This document shows, piece after piece, positions 1-7,900 of a stretch of 10,723 bases of DNA (position 1 is its first letter; every line of letters starts with the position of its first letter). The notes beneath the pieces were generated by a model, which did no database searches, had not been told where the DNA came from, and saw only the letters and a list, made by a program, of their open reading frames with translations. The DNA is from an uncultured Solobacterium sp. (GTDB taxonomy: Bacteria > Bacillota_I > Bacilli_A > Erysipelotrichales > Erysipelotrichaceae). The translations under genes were made by a program, and so were the position numbers. The DNA is taken from positions 1 to 10,723 of the forward strand of contig CALEMV010000274.1 in assembly GCA_937910655.1 (NCBI GenBank), in the 5' to 3' direction.

Positions 1-803
1 CTAAAAACGTATATGTAACTACAACACAAAACTCAACAAATAACCTAAAGGTTACTGGTGAATTTACTGAAGACAACGGTGATGATATCGATGCCGTAAT
101 CTTTGCAAAAACAAATATTACTCTAAATGGTTTAGGTACATTAAATATCGACTCTTCTGCAAATGGCGTCGCTTCCAATAACGACTTAAAGGTTACTGGT
201 GGTACTTATAACGTGAATACTACAAAGCATGGATTCAAAGCTCTTAACAGTATTCGTATTGCAGACGGTACGTTTAACATCAACGCAACAAAGGATGGTT
301 TCCATTCTGAAAATGAAGATGATTTAGCAACAGGTTATGTATACATCGCTGGTGGCAACTTTACAATCAACTCTGAAGATGATGGAATCCAAGGCACAAC
401 AATTACAGAGATTGATGGTGGTACATTTGATATCAACGCAGTAGAAGGTATCGAAGGTACATATGTACAAATCAACGATGGTACAATCAAAATCTATGCT
501 ACAGATGATGGTATCAACGCATCTGAAAAAGCAACAAACTATGATGTACAGATTGAAATCAATGGTGGTAACTTAGATATTACAATGGCTGAGGGTGATA
601 CAGATGCCCTTGATGCAAATGGTACATTAACAATCAATGGTGGTAATATCAATATCACAGCTCAGTTCGCATTCGACTTTGACTTAACTGCCTCATTAAA
701 TGGTGGAACAGTTATTGTAAATGGAACACAGGTCACATCAATTACCAACTCCATGATGGAGGGTGGCGGAGGTCCAGGCGGATTTGGAGGTCCTCAACAC
801 TAA
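1..803 (+). CDS. Carbohydrate-binding beta-helix protein (Cthe_2159/DUF4353-like), 3' part
   Basis: The frame is open from the left edge and ends with TAA at 801-803, so about 266 C-terminal residues are visible and the start lies outside the window. The protein is built of short repeats of about 20-25 residues. Each has a strand ending in GGT or GGN, a strand of alternating hydrophobic residues such as FNINA or FTINS, then an acidic turn such as DDGI, EDDG or TDDGI. This matches the right-handed beta-helix proteins annotated as carbohydrate-binding domain-containing (PF14262 type), which are known as secreted, calcium-binding, polysaccharide-binding proteins. The many Asp/Asn-rich turns fit metal binding. 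The protein ends in a flexible glycine-rich tail (GGGGPGGFGGPQH) with no LPXTG motif or membrane anchor at this end. Any signal peptide or lipobox would be upstream of the window. It is convergent with the ATPase operon and unrelated to it. The family call rests on the repeat pattern; substrate is unknown. Confidence 0.8.
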   Translation, partial: KNVYVTTTQNSTNNLKVTGEFTEDNGDDIDAVIFAKTNITLNGLGTLNIDSSANGVASNNDLKVTGGTYNVNTTKHGFKALNSIRIADGTFNINATKDGFHSENEDDLATGYVYIAGGNFTINSEDDGIQGTTITEIDGGTFDINAVEGIEGTYVQINDGTIKIYATDDGINASEKATNYDVQIEINGGNLDITMAEGDTDALDANGTLTINGGNINITAQFAFDFDLTASLNGGTVIVNGTQVTSITNSMMEGGGGPGGFGGPQH

Positions 804-808
804 CCATA

Positions 809-842
809 ATCAACTCTATGGAAACATAGGGTTGATTTTTTT
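809..842 (+). terminator. Intrinsic terminator of the beta-helix gene
   Basis: A 12-bp stem (809-820 with 825-836) contains one G-U pair and closes on a GAAA tetraloop. A run of seven T (836-842) follows on the + strand, overlapping the last stem base. It begins 5 bp after the stop codon. There is no T tract on the other side, so it should act on the + strand only. Confidence 0.9.
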
Positions 843-847
843 ATAGG

Positions 848-871
848 AAAAGGAAGGTCGAATGACCTTCC
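848..871 (-). terminator. Probable terminator of the V-ATPase operon
   Basis: A perfect 8-bp inverted repeat (GGAAGGTC at 852-859, GACCTTCC at 864-871, 4-base loop) directly abuts the stop codon of subunit D. On the - strand it is followed by TTTT (851-848) and then CC. The U tract is short, so termination may be leaky. Any readthrough would run antisense into the beta-helix gene. Confidence 0.7.
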
Positions 872-1486
872 CTAATTCTCTTTCTGTGCTTTGATGACTT
901 TCATACGTGAGAATTCCTCACGCTCTTTTTCTTCCAAAGATTCAGTCATTTCTTTAATGGATGATTGATAACGAGGTATCACAACGTTCTTTAAAGCATT
1001 TGCACGTTTTTGTGTTTTGGAGATTGCATTTGCTAGACGATATATAGAGTTATCTACTTCTGCTAGCACTAATGTAATTTGTTTTACTTTCTGAAATTGG
1101 ATGTACGCTTCATCAATACGTGACGATGTACCCTCTAGACCGTATGGCACTTCTATACTATCAGGTTGGTGGTAGATGATATTCGGAACTTCAACACCCA
1201 TAACACTACGATATGTGAGTTTGATTGAATCATCTACTTTAATCTGTTCTGTGATAGCAGTAATCATACCACTCGACATATTTGCCTGTTGCAGTAAGTA
1301 GTATCCAGTTTGATAGGCACTAGTAATCTGTTCACGTAGAATCTTTACCTTCTCTACCTGAGACATCATTTCACGAATCAAGATATTACGCTTACGATCC
1401 ATTAATTCAAAGCCGTTTTGAGCAAGACCCAGGGATTTGCGGGCTTTGATAAGATTACCCTTTGTCGCAACTGCCTGCGCTGCCAT
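872..1486 (-). CDS. ntpD: V/A-type ATPase subunit D (central rotor axle)
   Basis: The 204-residue product has the usual length for subunit D, the long helical-hairpin protein that, with subunit F, forms the central shaft turning inside the A3B3 hexamer. Its N-terminal region (about residues 10-55, with KGNLIKARKSLGLAQNG and a D-R-K-R-N-I-L segment) matches the conserved first helix of the family. The C-terminal half (about 140-195, with SKTQKRANALKNVVIP) is the returning helix; NALKNVVIP is a family hallmark. The stop is TAG. The ATG lies 2 bp after the stop of ntpB, and its AGGAG site sits inside the last ntpB codons, so translation is probably coupled. It is the last gene of the operon; a hairpin begins at its stop codon. 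Identification is secure from both sequence and position. Confidence 0.96.
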   Translation of the reverse strand: MAAQAVATKGNLIKARKSLGLAQNGFELMDRKRNILIREMMSQVEKVKILREQITSAYQTGYYLLQQANMSSGMITAITEQIKVDDSIKLTYRSVMGVEVPNIIYHQPDSIEVPYGLEGTSSRIDEAYIQFQKVKQITLVLAEVDNSIYRLANAISKTQKRANALKNVVIPRYQSSIKEMTESLEEKEREEFSRMKVIKAQKEN

Positions 1487-1488
1487 AA

Positions 1489-2907
1489 CTACTCTTCTCC
1501 TTTGATGATTAACTGAATCGTATGCTCAGCGTGTTCAGAGTCGTAGTTAGCTTCAATGATCTTTGGATCAAGACGATCTAACGCTTCCTTAGGAAGTAAG
1601 GATAGTAATGCCCAACCAAGTCCAAGTGTTTCCTTCATGGAACGATTGACACGATATCCCTGTCCTAGGAATATAGATTCAAATCTCTTACCAAACGCAA
1701 TATATTGTTTATCTAATGGAGATAATTCATCTTCACCGATAACACTTGCTAGAGATCTTGCATCCTGCACTTTTGCATAACATGCAAATAACTGGTTGGC
1801 AACATCCTGATGATCTGCTCTTGTATAACCTTCACCAATACCATCCTTCATCAAACGAGATAGTGATGAAAGAATACCGATTGGTGGATTAATGTTATTG
1901 AGATATAAGTCACGGTCTAATACTATCTGACCTTCAGTAATATATCCTGTTAAGTCAGGTACTGGGTGAGTAATATCATCGTTAGGCATAGTTAAGATAG
2001 GAATCTGTGTAACAGAACCCTTTCCACCCTTGACGATACCTGCTCTTTCATATAGAGAAGCCAAATCAGAATACATGTATCCTGGGAAACCCTTACGAGA
2101 AGGAATTTCACCCTTAGAGGATGAGAACTCACGTACAGCTTCACAATACGCTGTCATATCTGTCAAGATAACCAGAACATTCATATCACATTCATATGCA
2201 AGATATTCAGCTGCTGTTAATGCACAACGAGGAGTCATAATTCTTTCAAGAATTGGGTCATCAGACAAGTTAATAAACATACATACCTTATCCATTACAC
2301 CAGTTTCTTCAAAAGAACGTCTAAATGTATCTGCTACGTCATTTTTAACACCCATTGCACCAAACACGATACAGAAGTTTTCCGCATCTTGTCCTGTAAG
2401 TGATGCTTGTCTAACAATCTGGCTAGCAAGTTTATCATGTGGTAAACCTGAGCCAGAGAAAATAGGTAATTTCTGTCCACGAATTAAAGTATTTAATCCA
2501 TCAATTGCAGAGATACCTGTATTGATGTAGTTACGTGGATATTCACGTGATACTGGATTTAAAGGTTTTCCATTTACATCTTCATACTTGTTGATGTACA
2601 CAGGTCCAAGGTTATCAATTGGATCACCGACACCATTAAATGTACGACCAAGGATTTCCTTTGATACACCTAATACCATTGGATGACCTAATAACTTTGT
2701 CTTTGTATTTGTCTTACCTAAACCATCTGTTCCTTCGAACACCTGAATGATGGCACGTTCTCCTTCAATTTCAACAACTCTACCCTTACGTCTTGAGCCA
2801 TTATTTAAGAGAATTGAAACCATCTCTTCGTTTGAAACATTCTTTACATGATCCAATGCAACAAGAGAGCCTTGGATTTCATCTAAACCTAATAACTGTA
2901 AACTCAT
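1489..2907 (-). CDS. ntpB: V/A-type ATPase subunit B (non-catalytic nucleotide-site subunit)
   Basis: The 472 residues are slightly longer than the roughly 460 usual for the family. Subunit B alternates with A in the A3B3 head and supplies the arginine finger for ATP hydrolysis or synthesis. The ordered signatures are all present: beta-barrel with FEGT near residue 57, GISAID near 131, the degenerate P-loop-like [10 protein letters not shown] at 151-160 (no GKT, hence non-catalytic), [17 protein letters not shown] near 236-252, [12 protein letters not shown] near 297-308, and the arginine finger R351 within [10 protein letters not shown]. The usual PPI(D/N)xLPSLSRL reads [12 protein letters not shown] here, with Gly344 where Asp or Asn is normal. 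A full AGGAGG site precedes the ATG by 6 bp, and the gap to ntpA is 15 bp. Confidence 0.98.
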   Translation of the reverse strand: MSLQLLGLDEIQGSLVALDHVKNVSNEEMVSILLNNGSRRKGRVVEIEGERAIIQVFEGTDGLGKTNTKTKLLGHPMVLGVSKEILGRTFNGVGDPIDNLGPVYINKYEDVNGKPLNPVSREYPRNYINTGISAIDGLNTLIRGQKLPIFSGSGLPHDKLASQIVRQASLTGQDAENFCIVFGAMGVKNDVADTFRRSFEETGVMDKVCMFINLSDDPILERIMTPRCALTAAEYLAYECDMNVLVILTDMTAYCEAVREFSSSKGEIPSRKGFPGYMYSDLASLYERAGIVKGGKGSVTQIPILTMPNDDITHPVPDLTGYITEGQIVLDRDLYLNNINPPIGILSSLSRLMKDGIGEGYTRADHQDVANQLFACYAKVQDARSLASVIGEDELSPLDKQYIAFGKRFESIFLGQGYRVNRSMKETLGLGWALLSLLPKEALDRLDPKIIEANYDSEHAEHTIQLIIKGEE

Positions 2908-2922
2908 TGAAATCCTCCTCTC

Positions 2923-4674
2923 TTATTGAATTGACGCTAACGCCGCATCAATCTTCTCATTGTATGTATCTAGTAAAGCTAGATTGTTATTTGGTACATC
3001 ATATTTCATCTTGATAACTTCATCAAATACACCTGTCTGTATCATTAGGGATACAGGAATATGCTTTTGAACATATGGTGTACATGCTTGTCTTAAGTAA
3101 TGAATTACCTTTAACATCTTGTATTGTTTCTCAAGAGAAACGTAAGTATCTTCTGGATGGAAAGAGTTTTGTTGGAGATATCCAACACGTACGACACGTC
3201 CAATTTCTAGTGTTAACTTTTGATCTTCAGGTAATACGTCAGAACCAATCAACTTAACGATTTCCATTAACTGTGCTTCTTCATGCAAAATAGACTGCAT
3301 CTCTTGGCGTAAGTCAATAAAGTCATGTGCTACATTCTTATCATACCAACGTGTTAAATCATCGATATATTCAGAGTAACTATCTGTCCAGTTTACAGCT
3401 GGATAGTGACGCATATATGCAAGTGATTTATCTAAGGCCCAGAAACTACGAACGAAACGTTTTGTATTCTGTGTAACTGGCTCTGAGAAGTCACCACCCT
3501 GTGGTGATACTGCACCGATTAAAGTAACAGAACCCTTCTTACCAGATAACGCATCTACCATACCTGCACGTTCATAGAACTGTGCGATACGTGATGGTAA
3601 GTATGCTGGGAAGCCTTCTTCTGCAGGCATTTCTTCCAAACGACCAGAAATTTCACGTAAGGCTTCAGCCCAACGAGATGTAGAGTCGGCCATAAGCGCC
3701 ACATGATATCCCATATCACGATAGTATTCAGCCATAGTAACACCTGTATAGATAGACGCTTCACGTGCAGCTACTGGCATGTTTGAAGTGTTCGCAATCA
3801 ATACCGTACGGTCTAACAATGGCTTGCCAGACTTAGGGTCAATTAATTCTGCGAATTCTTCTAGAACCTGTGTCATTTCATTACCACGTTCACCACAACC
3901 TACATAGATGATGATATCCGCATCACACCACTTGGCAATCTGGTGCTGAAGCATTGTCTTACCTGCACCAAAGCCTCCAGGAATCGCAGAAGATCCACCC
4001 TTAGCAATTGGAAACATTGTATCGATAACACGCTGTCCTGTAATCAAAGGAATTGAGATTGGCTCACGCTTAATAATTGGACGTGGGTTACGAATCGCCC
4101 ACTGCTGCATCAGTTTTACTTCAACTTCTGTCTCATCAAAGTCGTTCTTCACAACAAGTAATACATCATTAACAGTATACTCTCCACTTGGAAGTGCCTT
4201 TACGACCGTGCCATTTAAACCAACTGGAATCAAAGAACGGTGTTCAATCAATGATGTCTCTGGAGTTGTAGCGAAAATCTGTCCTTCTTTAACAGTATCG
4301 CCTTCCTTGACTAACATCGTCACATTCCACTTCTTTTCAAGATCAAGTGCAGGAACAGATTTACCTTCTGAAATAAAGGCACCCTGTTCTTTTGCAATCT
4401 CATCTAGTGGTCTTTGAATACCATCATAGATATTACGTAAGATACCAGGTCCTAATGTAGCGTTTAACAAATGACCCGTTCCTTTAACTGGTTCATTTGG
4501 TCTTAATCCTGTTGTAGATTCATATACCTGAATCATTGTTTTATCTTCATCAACACGGATTACTTCACCTAGAAGTTCCTTCTCACCAACATACACCATC
4601 TCACGCATGGAGAAAGATTTCGTGTTGATGACGGAAATAACTGAACCATTAATCGAATAAATTACATCACTCAT
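2923..4674 (-). CDS. ntpA: V/A-type ATPase catalytic subunit A
   Basis: This is the catalytic nucleotide-binding subunit of the cytoplasmic head, 583 residues long as expected. In order it shows an N-terminal barrel beginning ISG-like (IYSINGSVISV), the subunit-A-specific bulge insertion (about residues 90-190), the Walker A loop GGFGAGKT at 233-240, GERGNEM near 261 carrying the catalytic glutamate (E262), the ADSTSRWAEALREISGRL block, and the ATPase alpha/beta signature PAVNWTDSYS at 425-434. The frame is open a further 22 codons upstream to an ATG at 4740, but that stretch lies inside ntpE and has no family similarity. The ATG at 4672-4674 follows GGAAGGAAG by 8 bp and gives the normal N-terminus. 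It overlaps the end of ntpE by 8 bp (ATGAGTGA), which suggests translational coupling. Confidence 0.98.
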   Translation of the reverse strand: MSDVIYSINGSVISVINTKSFSMREMVYVGEKELLGEVIRVDEDKTMIQVYESTTGLRPNEPVKGTGHLLNATLGPGILRNIYDGIQRPLDEIAKEQGAFISEGKSVPALDLEKKWNVTMLVKEGDTVKEGQIFATTPETSLIEHRSLIPVGLNGTVVKALPSGEYTVNDVLLVVKNDFDETEVEVKLMQQWAIRNPRPIIKREPISIPLITGQRVIDTMFPIAKGGSSAIPGGFGAGKTMLQHQIAKWCDADIIIYVGCGERGNEMTQVLEEFAELIDPKSGKPLLDRTVLIANTSNMPVAAREASIYTGVTMAEYYRDMGYHVALMADSTSRWAEALREISGRLEEMPAEEGFPAYLPSRIAQFYERAGMVDALSGKKGSVTLIGAVSPQGGDFSEPVTQNTKRFVRSFWALDKSLAYMRHYPAVNWTDSYSEYIDDLTRWYDKNVAHDFIDLRQEMQSILHEEAQLMEIVKLIGSDVLPEDQKLTLEIGRVVRVGYLQQNSFHPEDTYVSLEKQYKMLKVIHYLRQACTPYVQKHIPVSLMIQTGVFDEVIKMKYDVPNNNLALLDTYNEKIDAALASIQ

Positions 4675-5275
4675 GATTGTCACTTCCTTCCGTAATGATG
4701 AATCCAGAATGTTCACGGAATAGAAGACGTGCTTCTTCAAGCTTCTCGCTCAAATCACAACGATATTCCAAACGATTTTCCAAATCCGAATATGTAAATC
4801 CACCAAAGCGGAAATATCCAGTTTGAACATTCGCTGTAATATTTTTCTCTTTTAATAATTCATTGAACAATTCTTCATCTTGTTTTCTAACTGTAAAGAT
4901 ACCTGTAGGGGTAACCTTAATCAGATTAATATTCTCTACAAGATATTTTTTATATTGGCTAGACTTAACAAAGTCTTCAATCTTCTTACTAGCACCTTCT
5001 AGCAATTGATTAATAAAATCCATACGAAGCTTTAATAAATCGTGCTTGATCTTTAAAGTTTCTTGGGATAGCTGTGAAGAAGCACTCAAACGTAAATCGT
5101 TTGTTTCTTTTTCAAGATAGGCTTCTGTTTCCTTCTTTAGTCCTACCATGAAGTAATTCAACTGTTCATCGTGCATCATTTGAATTTCCTTCATAACAGT
5201 TTCTTCTACTAAAGTAGATTGGTTCAGCATATCGGATTTAATGGATTTGATTATTTTCTCTTCAAATTCTTCCAT
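4667..5275 (-). CDS. ntpE: V/A-type ATPase subunit E (peripheral stalk)
   Basis: The 202-residue product is the size of subunit E (about 190-200). E pairs with the G/H subunit as a right-handed coiled coil that holds the A3B3 head still against the membrane part. Residues 1 to about 100 are highly charged and helical with heptad-like spacing (for example LKKETEAYLEKETNDL). The C-terminal third (about 110-195) is the globular head domain, with the family-like GGFTYSD and LEEARLLFREHSGF. A GAGGTGAG site precedes the ATG, 9 bp after the subunit F stop. The gene ends TGA inside the ntpA start region. N-terminal sequence conservation is low in this family, so the call leans on length, coiled coil, C-terminal domain and operon position. 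Confidence 0.93.
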   Translation of the reverse strand: MEEFEEKIIKSIKSDMLNQSTLVEETVMKEIQMMHDEQLNYFMVGLKKETEAYLEKETNDLRLSASSQLSQETLKIKHDLLKLRMDFINQLLEGASKKIEDFVKSSQYKKYLVENINLIKVTPTGIFTVRKQDEELFNELLKEKNITANVQTGYFRFGGFTYSDLENRLEYRCDLSEKLEEARLLFREHSGFIITEGSDNHE

Positions 5276-5284
5276 TGCTCACCT

Positions 5285-5593
5285 CTATAGTTTTACGCCA
5301 ATTGCCTCACTGATATAACGGTCAATTGTTTCGCCAATCTTAGCGGAACCATGACGGTCAGAAATCTCAGTAATTAATGGACGTTGTAACACTAATTTCT
5401 TTCTTGCGACAACATCAGCAACCTGTTCCATCGCTTTGGTTGTCATTAAGACAATCGCAATATCTGGATCAGCAATTAACTGATTAAGTTTATCTAATAT
5501 TTCTTGACGTTCATGTAATACGATGCCTTCAAATCCAGCAAGACGCATTCCCATTAACGTGTCGGTATTATCACTAATACAATATGCTTTCAT
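5285..5593 (-). CDS. ntpG: V/A-type ATPase subunit F (rotor, Rossmann-like)
   Basis: This is a 102-residue protein, the normal length for subunit F, which docks on subunit D in the central stalk. The opening MKAYCISDNTDTLMGMRLAG is the characteristic first strand plus G-x-R-L-A-G turn. IAIVLMTTKAMEQV near residues 45-58 is the second conserved strand. LPLITEI-type sequence (RPLITEISDRHG) follows near 71-82, and a C-terminal helix packs on the rotor. The start has an AAGGAAG site that overlaps the TAA of ntpK. The symbol follows the Enterococcus hirae scheme, where subunit F is NtpG; other schemes use atpF. The gene lies between ntpK and ntpE, whereas in E. hirae the equivalent gene lies next to ntpA. 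Confidence 0.95.
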   Translation of the reverse strand: MKAYCISDNTDTLMGMRLAGFEGIVLHERQEILDKLNQLIADPDIAIVLMTTKAMEQVADVVARKKLVLQRPLITEISDRHGSAKIGETIDRYISEAIGVKL

Positions 5594-5602
5594 GCAACTT
5601 CC

Positions 5603-6046
5603 TTAGAGTGCATTGATAATCAAGATAGAAATTAGCAAACCGTAAATCGCTACACCTTCACCAAGGGCAACGAAGATAATAGCACGACCGAAGTTGTCTC
5701 CATTTTCAGAAACAGCACCGATAGCTGCTGGAGCAGCAGAAGCAACGGCTAAACCAGCACCTAAGCAAGCACCACCAACAGAAAGACCAGCAGCGATAAA
5801 TCCTAAACCTTTTGCTAAATCACCTGTAGCAGCAGTCTTGCTAGCCTCTTCGGCTAAAGTAGTATATGAGTGAGCTTGGAATAATAATACAACTAAGAAT
5901 ACGCCAGCAAAAATTGCAACCTGAGCAAGAATTCTTGTCTTAGCGTTTGTAGTATTGATTCCTTTACGTAATAGAATCCATAATGGTCCAACAACTAAAA
6001 TAACAGCAATTAATGGTAATAAAATTTCTTTTGTAGATAATAACAT
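5603..6046 (-). CDS. ntpK: V/A-type ATPase subunit K (membrane rotor ring), single-hairpin type
   Basis: This is the proteolipid of the rotating membrane ring (147 residues). Residues 8-26 and about 40-57 are two hydrophobic segments separated by a basic loop. A short polar region follows, then one c-type hairpin: helix 1 at about 78-111 (GxGxA-rich, GLSVGGACLGAGLAVASAAP) and helix 2 at about 119-146, with the ion-carrying carboxylate E130 in ALGEGVAIYG. E. hirae NtpK instead has two fused hairpins in about 156 residues. Thermus subunit L is a better model, with one hairpin after a leader. Counting 33 residues back from E130, the position of the sodium ligand Gln32 of Ilyobacter c is A97, and the Ser66 position is G131, so proton coupling is predicted. 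An AGGAGG site and a 20-bp gap, the longest in the operon, precede it, which suits a subunit made in many copies. Confidence 0.96.
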   Translation of the reverse strand: MLLSTKEILLPLIAVILVVGPLWILLRKGINTTNAKTRILAQVAIFAGVFLVVLLFQAHSYTTLAEEASKTAATGDLAKGLGFIAAGLSVGGACLGAGLAVASAAPAAIGAVSENGDNFGRAIIFVALGEGVAIYGLLISILIINAL

Positions 6047-6066
6047 GATTTTTCCTCCTAAGTGTT

Positions 6067-7887
6067 TTATTCTGCATCTTCGGCAGTATATGCCTGATAT
6101 TTAATTCCACCACCGTTATAGTAACGGCTAAACATTTCATAGTATTCCAAACGTAATGTCTGAATACCAACGATCAAACCTTCTAACGCCATAACGAAGA
6201 TATTACCAAGTACTGCAATGATAATCCCTGCATTACCTGTCATCTTTACTAGCGTCATTACAACAAGCATCATGCCTGCATGGCTTAATACGAAACCACC
6301 TACACGCAGATATGACATGGAGTTTGTTACAAAACTCAACAGTATTTCAAATGTTTCAAAGAAACTCATCAGGAAGTAATTTCCCCATCCATCTTCAGGT
6401 TTAAATGAGTGTCCTTCAAACTTTCTTTCAAAAGCTTCCTTCATCATAAATAAGATGATTGGAACAACAATAAATGGAACTACAAACAATGGTTTAAGTA
6501 CATTCACCTTAGCTATAGCTAGTAACACAGCAGCCACAATAATAAATCCATAGAATACAAATCCTGCAACACCATTTTGTGAGAACAAGAATTCAGCCCA
6601 CTCTTTCTTACGAGCACGATTCCACATATTCATAATCATTGTCACTAAGATAAGTACAGAACCAATTGCAATCGCACCGATTAGAAGTATCATCGTACTT
6701 GAGGACGCCATAACTTCAAACAGTTTATCTCTTACACCAAATAAAGATCGATGTACTGGATTTAGAAGTGTTTCATGTCCAAAAACAGATCCAAACAAGA
6801 AGCCAAAGATGGATGATGTAATACCAACTCTACCAACAATACCGAATAGCTTACCCTTCTTTTCAAATAAGAAGCCAAGAATCAAAAGTACAAGTCCTTG
6901 TCCAAAATCACCAAACATGATACCAAACAAGATACAGTACGTAATTCCAATAAAGACTGTTGGATCAAAATCATCATATGCAGGTAGTCCATACATCTCG
7001 ATAAATAATTCAAATGGTCTAAAGAACCAGCCATTCTTTAATAGTGTTGGGCACTTGATATCTTTCACTTCACTTGGTTCTTTAATTCTAAAGTCAACCG
7101 GCAAACCATTAAAGGCCGCTTTATATGTTTCAACATCAGAAGCCTTTACAAATCCACTAAGGATTTGTTTCTGGTCTAGCACTGCAACATATGGATACAT
7201 ATTGCAGATAGAACTTTGACGTACGCAATAGGAATACATATCAACCATCTTGATACGACATTGTTCTACTCTTTCCTGAATATCAAACTTTGGAATCGTA
7301 ATTGGTTCAAAGAATAAACTCTGGAAAATCTTGAAAGTTTTAGCAGTGTAAGTATCACTTGTTACATATACAAGCCACACATATTGTGCTGTGGAATGTA
7401 AACGATGTAATACAAACATCTCTTCACGATACAAGGATAACTTCTTAAAACTATCCATCGGTAATCTACCAAAGCCAAAATTAAGGTAATTACATGCATG
7501 CATCTTTTCAAAGTTTAATATACTTAATTCTTTTAAAGCCTTTTCATCATCCGGTGATAATGTCTCACTTTGTGCAACATTATCTAAACCAAACTCTTCA
7601 TTTAATTCTTTGATATATGCTTCAATTTCAGCATTGGTATAACTAGATGTAACCTTTTCTTTTACATTCAAATCACATCCAACTGCATGCGCAATACTCT
7701 TAAATGTCTGTACATAATCCTGATAAGGATTTTCTGTACTAATGACGCTTCCATTGTTATCATCATTGATAATTTTGGTTGCTATCACTGGCTGTACCAG
7801 ACCTGTGTTCATCCCCGCTAGTAACATCGCATCTCGATGCTCTGGGTCTGTGCATGCACTGATGAACTTCATTTTTTCTATAGCCAT
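6067..7887 (-). CDS. ntpI: V/A-type ATPase subunit I/a (membrane stator with ion half-channels)
   Basis: The 606 residues form two parts. Roughly 1-305 is the cytoplasmic arm that binds the peripheral stalks. Roughly 306-575 is a polytopic membrane domain. The first membrane helix carries the family hallmark ITYCILFGIMFGDFGQGL (near 315-332). The putative channel arginine is R528 in NSMSYLRVGGF, and a second conserved arginine is R579 in IQTLRLEYYEMFSRYY. It is at the short end for the family (often 640-660). A TTG two codons upstream (7891-7893) also reads in frame, but it sits 1 base from the AAAGG site. The ATG at 7885-7887 has an ideal 7-base spacing and is taken as the start. It follows ntpC by 13 bp and precedes ntpK by 20 bp. 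Confidence 0.96.
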   Translation of the reverse strand: MAIEKMKFISACTDPEHRDAMLLAGMNTGLVQPVIATKIINDDNNGSVISTENPYQDYVQTFKSIAHAVGCDLNVKEKVTSSYTNAEIEAYIKELNEEFGLDNVAQSETLSPDDEKALKELSILNFEKMHACNYLNFGFGRLPMDSFKKLSLYREEMFVLHRLHSTAQYVWLVYVTSDTYTAKTFKIFQSLFFEPITIPKFDIQERVEQCRIKMVDMYSYCVRQSSICNMYPYVAVLDQKQILSGFVKASDVETYKAAFNGLPVDFRIKEPSEVKDIKCPTLLKNGWFFRPFELFIEMYGLPAYDDFDPTVFIGITYCILFGIMFGDFGQGLVLLILGFLFEKKGKLFGIVGRVGITSSIFGFLFGSVFGHETLLNPVHRSLFGVRDKLFEVMASSSTMILLIGAIAIGSVLILVTMIMNMWNRARKKEWAEFLFSQNGVAGFVFYGFIIVAAVLLAIAKVNVLKPLFVVPFIVVPIILFMMKEAFERKFEGHSFKPEDGWGNYFLMSFFETFEILLSFVTNSMSYLRVGGFVLSHAGMMLVVMTLVKMTGNAGIIIAVLGNIFVMALEGLIVGIQTLRLEYYEMFSRYYNGGGIKYQAYTAEDAE

Positions 7888-7900
7888 GTGCAATCCTTTC

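Noticed and set aside
2030..2530. A 166-codon open frame on the + strand inside ntpB
   Set aside because: It is antisense to strongly conserved ntpB codons, has no ribosome site and no recognisable domain; the reverse of a well-used coding frame explains it.
4675..4740. A 22-codon N-terminal extension of subunit A
   Set aside because: It lies inside ntpE, has no family similarity, and the ATG at 4674 has a good ribosome site and the normal N-terminus.
6809..7219. A 136-codon open frame on the + strand inside ntpI
   Set aside because: It mirrors the conserved ntpI frame, has no ribosome site and no plausible product.
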